A DNA stretch of 6,809 bases from JAWLEV01 sp046538105 (GTDB lineage: Bacteria > Chloroflexota > Anaerolineae > UBA1429): NCBI GenBank assembly GCA_046538105.1, contig JBKHJO010000094.1:1-6809 (forward strand). Reading direction: 5' to 3'. Below, piece after piece: positions 5,673 through 6,809 of this stretch. Position 1 is the stretch's first letter; each line of letters opens with the position of its first letter. The translations under genes were made by a program, and so were the position numbers. Under the pieces are notes generated by a model. That model was not told the origin of the DNA. It ran no database searches and was given only the letters and a program-made list of their open reading frames with translations.

Positions 5673-6809
5673 ATGCGTATAGAGGATTTGCAGCCTGTCG
5701 TCGTGCACGTCAATCACCGTGGGGATTGGGTTTTCGTGCAGATCCAGACCGATGAGGGCATCGTCGGCCTAGGGGAGGCCAGTCACAGCGGGAACGATGC
5801 CCTGTTGCTGTCCGTCCTGGAGCAATATGGGGAGCGCCTAGTGGGGCGGGACCCTTTTCAGATCGAAAAGATCTGGCAGGAGTTGAATAACAAGAACGCG
5901 GGGCGCGTGGAGCACACGGCCTTGAGCGGTATCGAACAGGCCCTGTGGGATGTTATGGGGCAGGCGTTGGGGGTTCCCCTACGCACCCTGTTCGGTGGCC
6001 CCGTGCGGGAGCGGGTACGCCTCTATGCCAATATAAACCGCCACGTTACGGATCGCAGCGCCGAGGGATTTGCCCGGGCCGCGGCGCAGGCGGTTGCCGA
6101 GGGTTTCACGGCGATCAAGATGGCCCCGTTCGATGAGCTGCGGCCCCCCGATCACGTGCGCACGGGTCCCAGGGCTGCCTGGCGGCCGGGTGTGGAGCGG
6201 GTACGCGCGGTGCGGGAGGCCATCGGCCGCGAGGTGGAGTTGCTGATCGACTGTCACGGCCGGATGGAGAGTTCTGAGGCCATTCTGGTGGCCAGGGAAT
6301 TGGAGGATGTGAACCTGTTCTGGTACGAGGAGCCCATCCCCCACATCTATACCGATGAACTGGAGCGAGTGACCGCCGCCGTGTCCGTGCCCACGGCCTC
6401 TGCTGAGAGCGTCTATTCCGTGGAGGGCTTTGCCCCCTTTCTCTGTCGACCCGTCGTGGACGTGATCATGCCCGATGTGAAACACGACGGAGGGTTGCTG
6501 GAGATGAAGCGCATCGCCGGTGCGGCGCGCATGCGCAGGTTGCTGGTGGCACCCCACAGCCCCTCGGGGCCGGTTTCCACGGCGGCCACGGGACAGTTGG
6601 TGAGCACGCTGACCAACTTTTTGATCCTGGAGTATGCCTGGGGGGAGGCCGATTGGCGCGCCAATCTCCTCGATCCACCCGAGCGCATCGAGGAGGGCTA
6701 TCTCGTCCTCTCCGACGAACCCGGTCTGGGCCACCGGCTGGATCCCCGGGGCGTGGAGGAGCACAGGGTGGAGGTGGCCGATGACCGCGATTCGTCCAAG
6801 GTGATTCCG
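5673..6809 (+). CDS. Enolase-superfamily sugar-acid dehydratase, galactonate dehydratase-like (3' partial)
   Basis: From ATG 5673 the frame stays open through 379 codons to the window end; family members are about 380-410 residues, so only the extreme C-terminus is missing. GGAGGA (5661-5666) sits 6 bases before the start. Residues 1-120 are the capping domain (TDEGIVGLGEASHSG, EHTALSGIEQALWD). The barrel follows with K149 (TAIKMAPFD) and metal ligands D193 (LLIDCHGRM), E219 (WYEEP) and E245 (TASAES). The Asp-His dyad is D268 (IMPDVKHDGG) and H295 (VAPHSPSGP). Spacings 193-219-245-295 are the same as in galactonate dehydratase (183-209-235-285) and mandelate racemase. His195, next to the first ligand, matches the His that acts in galactonate dehydratase, and the second Lys of the racemase KxK motif is absent (A151). 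Dehydration of a sugar acid to a 2-keto-3-deoxy acid is therefore expected; the exact sugar acid is open. It is divergent from the epimerase. Confidence 0.88.
   Translation, partial: MRIEDLQPVVVHVNHRGDWVFVQIQTDEGIVGLGEASHSGNDALLLSVLEQYGERLVGRDPFQIEKIWQELNNKNAGRVEHTALSGIEQALWDVMGQALGVPLRTLFGGPVRERVRLYANINRHVTDRSAEGFARAAAQAVAEGFTAIKMAPFDELRPPDHVRTGPRAAWRPGVERVRAVREAIGREVELLIDCHGRMESSEAILVARELEDVNLFWYEEPIPHIYTDELERVTAAVSVPTASAESVYSVEGFAPFLCRPVVDVIMPDVKHDGGLLEMKRIAGAARMRRLLVAPHSPSGPVSTAATGQLVSTLTNFLILEYAWGEADWRANLLDPPERIEEGYLVLSDEPGLGHRLDPRGVEEHRVEVADDRDSSKVIP

Noticed and set aside
5979..6764. Open frame on the minus strand opposite the dehydratase (261 codons)
   Set aside because: The plus strand encodes an enolase-superfamily protein with all catalytic residues at exact spacing; the antisense frame shows low-complexity His/Gly/Arg content.

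Overview
The window is GC-rich, uses strong Shine-Dalgarno sequences and holds six protein-coding genes (five on +, one on -). The first gene is cut by the left edge and the last by the right edge. The organism looks like a free-living polysaccharide- or sugar-using bacterium. A Chloroflexota (Anaerolineae-like) origin is my best guess. It rests mainly on the C-terminal tail of the third gene (ending WYPLVFHGH), which resembles the xYLPLV-type tails common on secreted Chloroflexota proteins. This is an inference and not a proven assignment.

Left half (1-3215): three consecutive same-strand genes, each with one cohesin module of the same subfamily. Gene 1 (1-1167, 5' end missing) is a surface or secreted scaffold: end of a PKD/SprB-like repeat, cohesin, two PKD domains, C-terminal dockerin with two complete calcium-binding loops. 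Gene 2 (1298-2008) is signal peptide, cohesin, Ser/Ala-rich linker, one C-terminal membrane helix and a basic tail, so a membrane-anchored cohesin. Gene 3 (1998-3215) overlaps gene 2 by 11 bases. It is signal peptide, cohesin, a beta-rich module, an SdrD-B/CNA-B-like module and the Chloroflexota-like tail. Together they form a compact cohesin-dockerin assembly cassette with no catalytic enzyme visible in the window. A GC-rich hairpin lies between genes 1 and 2, and a clear intrinsic terminator follows gene 3.

Right half (3290-6809): a sugar-metabolism neighbourhood. A near-consensus sigma70-type promoter directly follows the terminator and drives a Gfo/Idh/MocA-family NAD(P)-dependent oxidoreductase (3362-4426, GTG start). 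Convergent with it is an aldose 1-epimerase (mutarotase) family gene (5576-4596, minus strand); the gap between them contains four successive hairpins. Divergent from the epimerase is an enolase-superfamily (mandelate racemase/galactonate dehydratase type) sugar-acid dehydratase (5673 to the window end, no stop reached), with all metal ligands and catalytic residues at the family spacing. The two divergent genes appear to use promoters whose -10 boxes overlap. Mutarotase, sugar dehydrogenase and sugar-acid dehydratase are consistent with an oxidative, non-phosphorylating route of sugar catabolism. The actual sugar cannot be read from the sequence.
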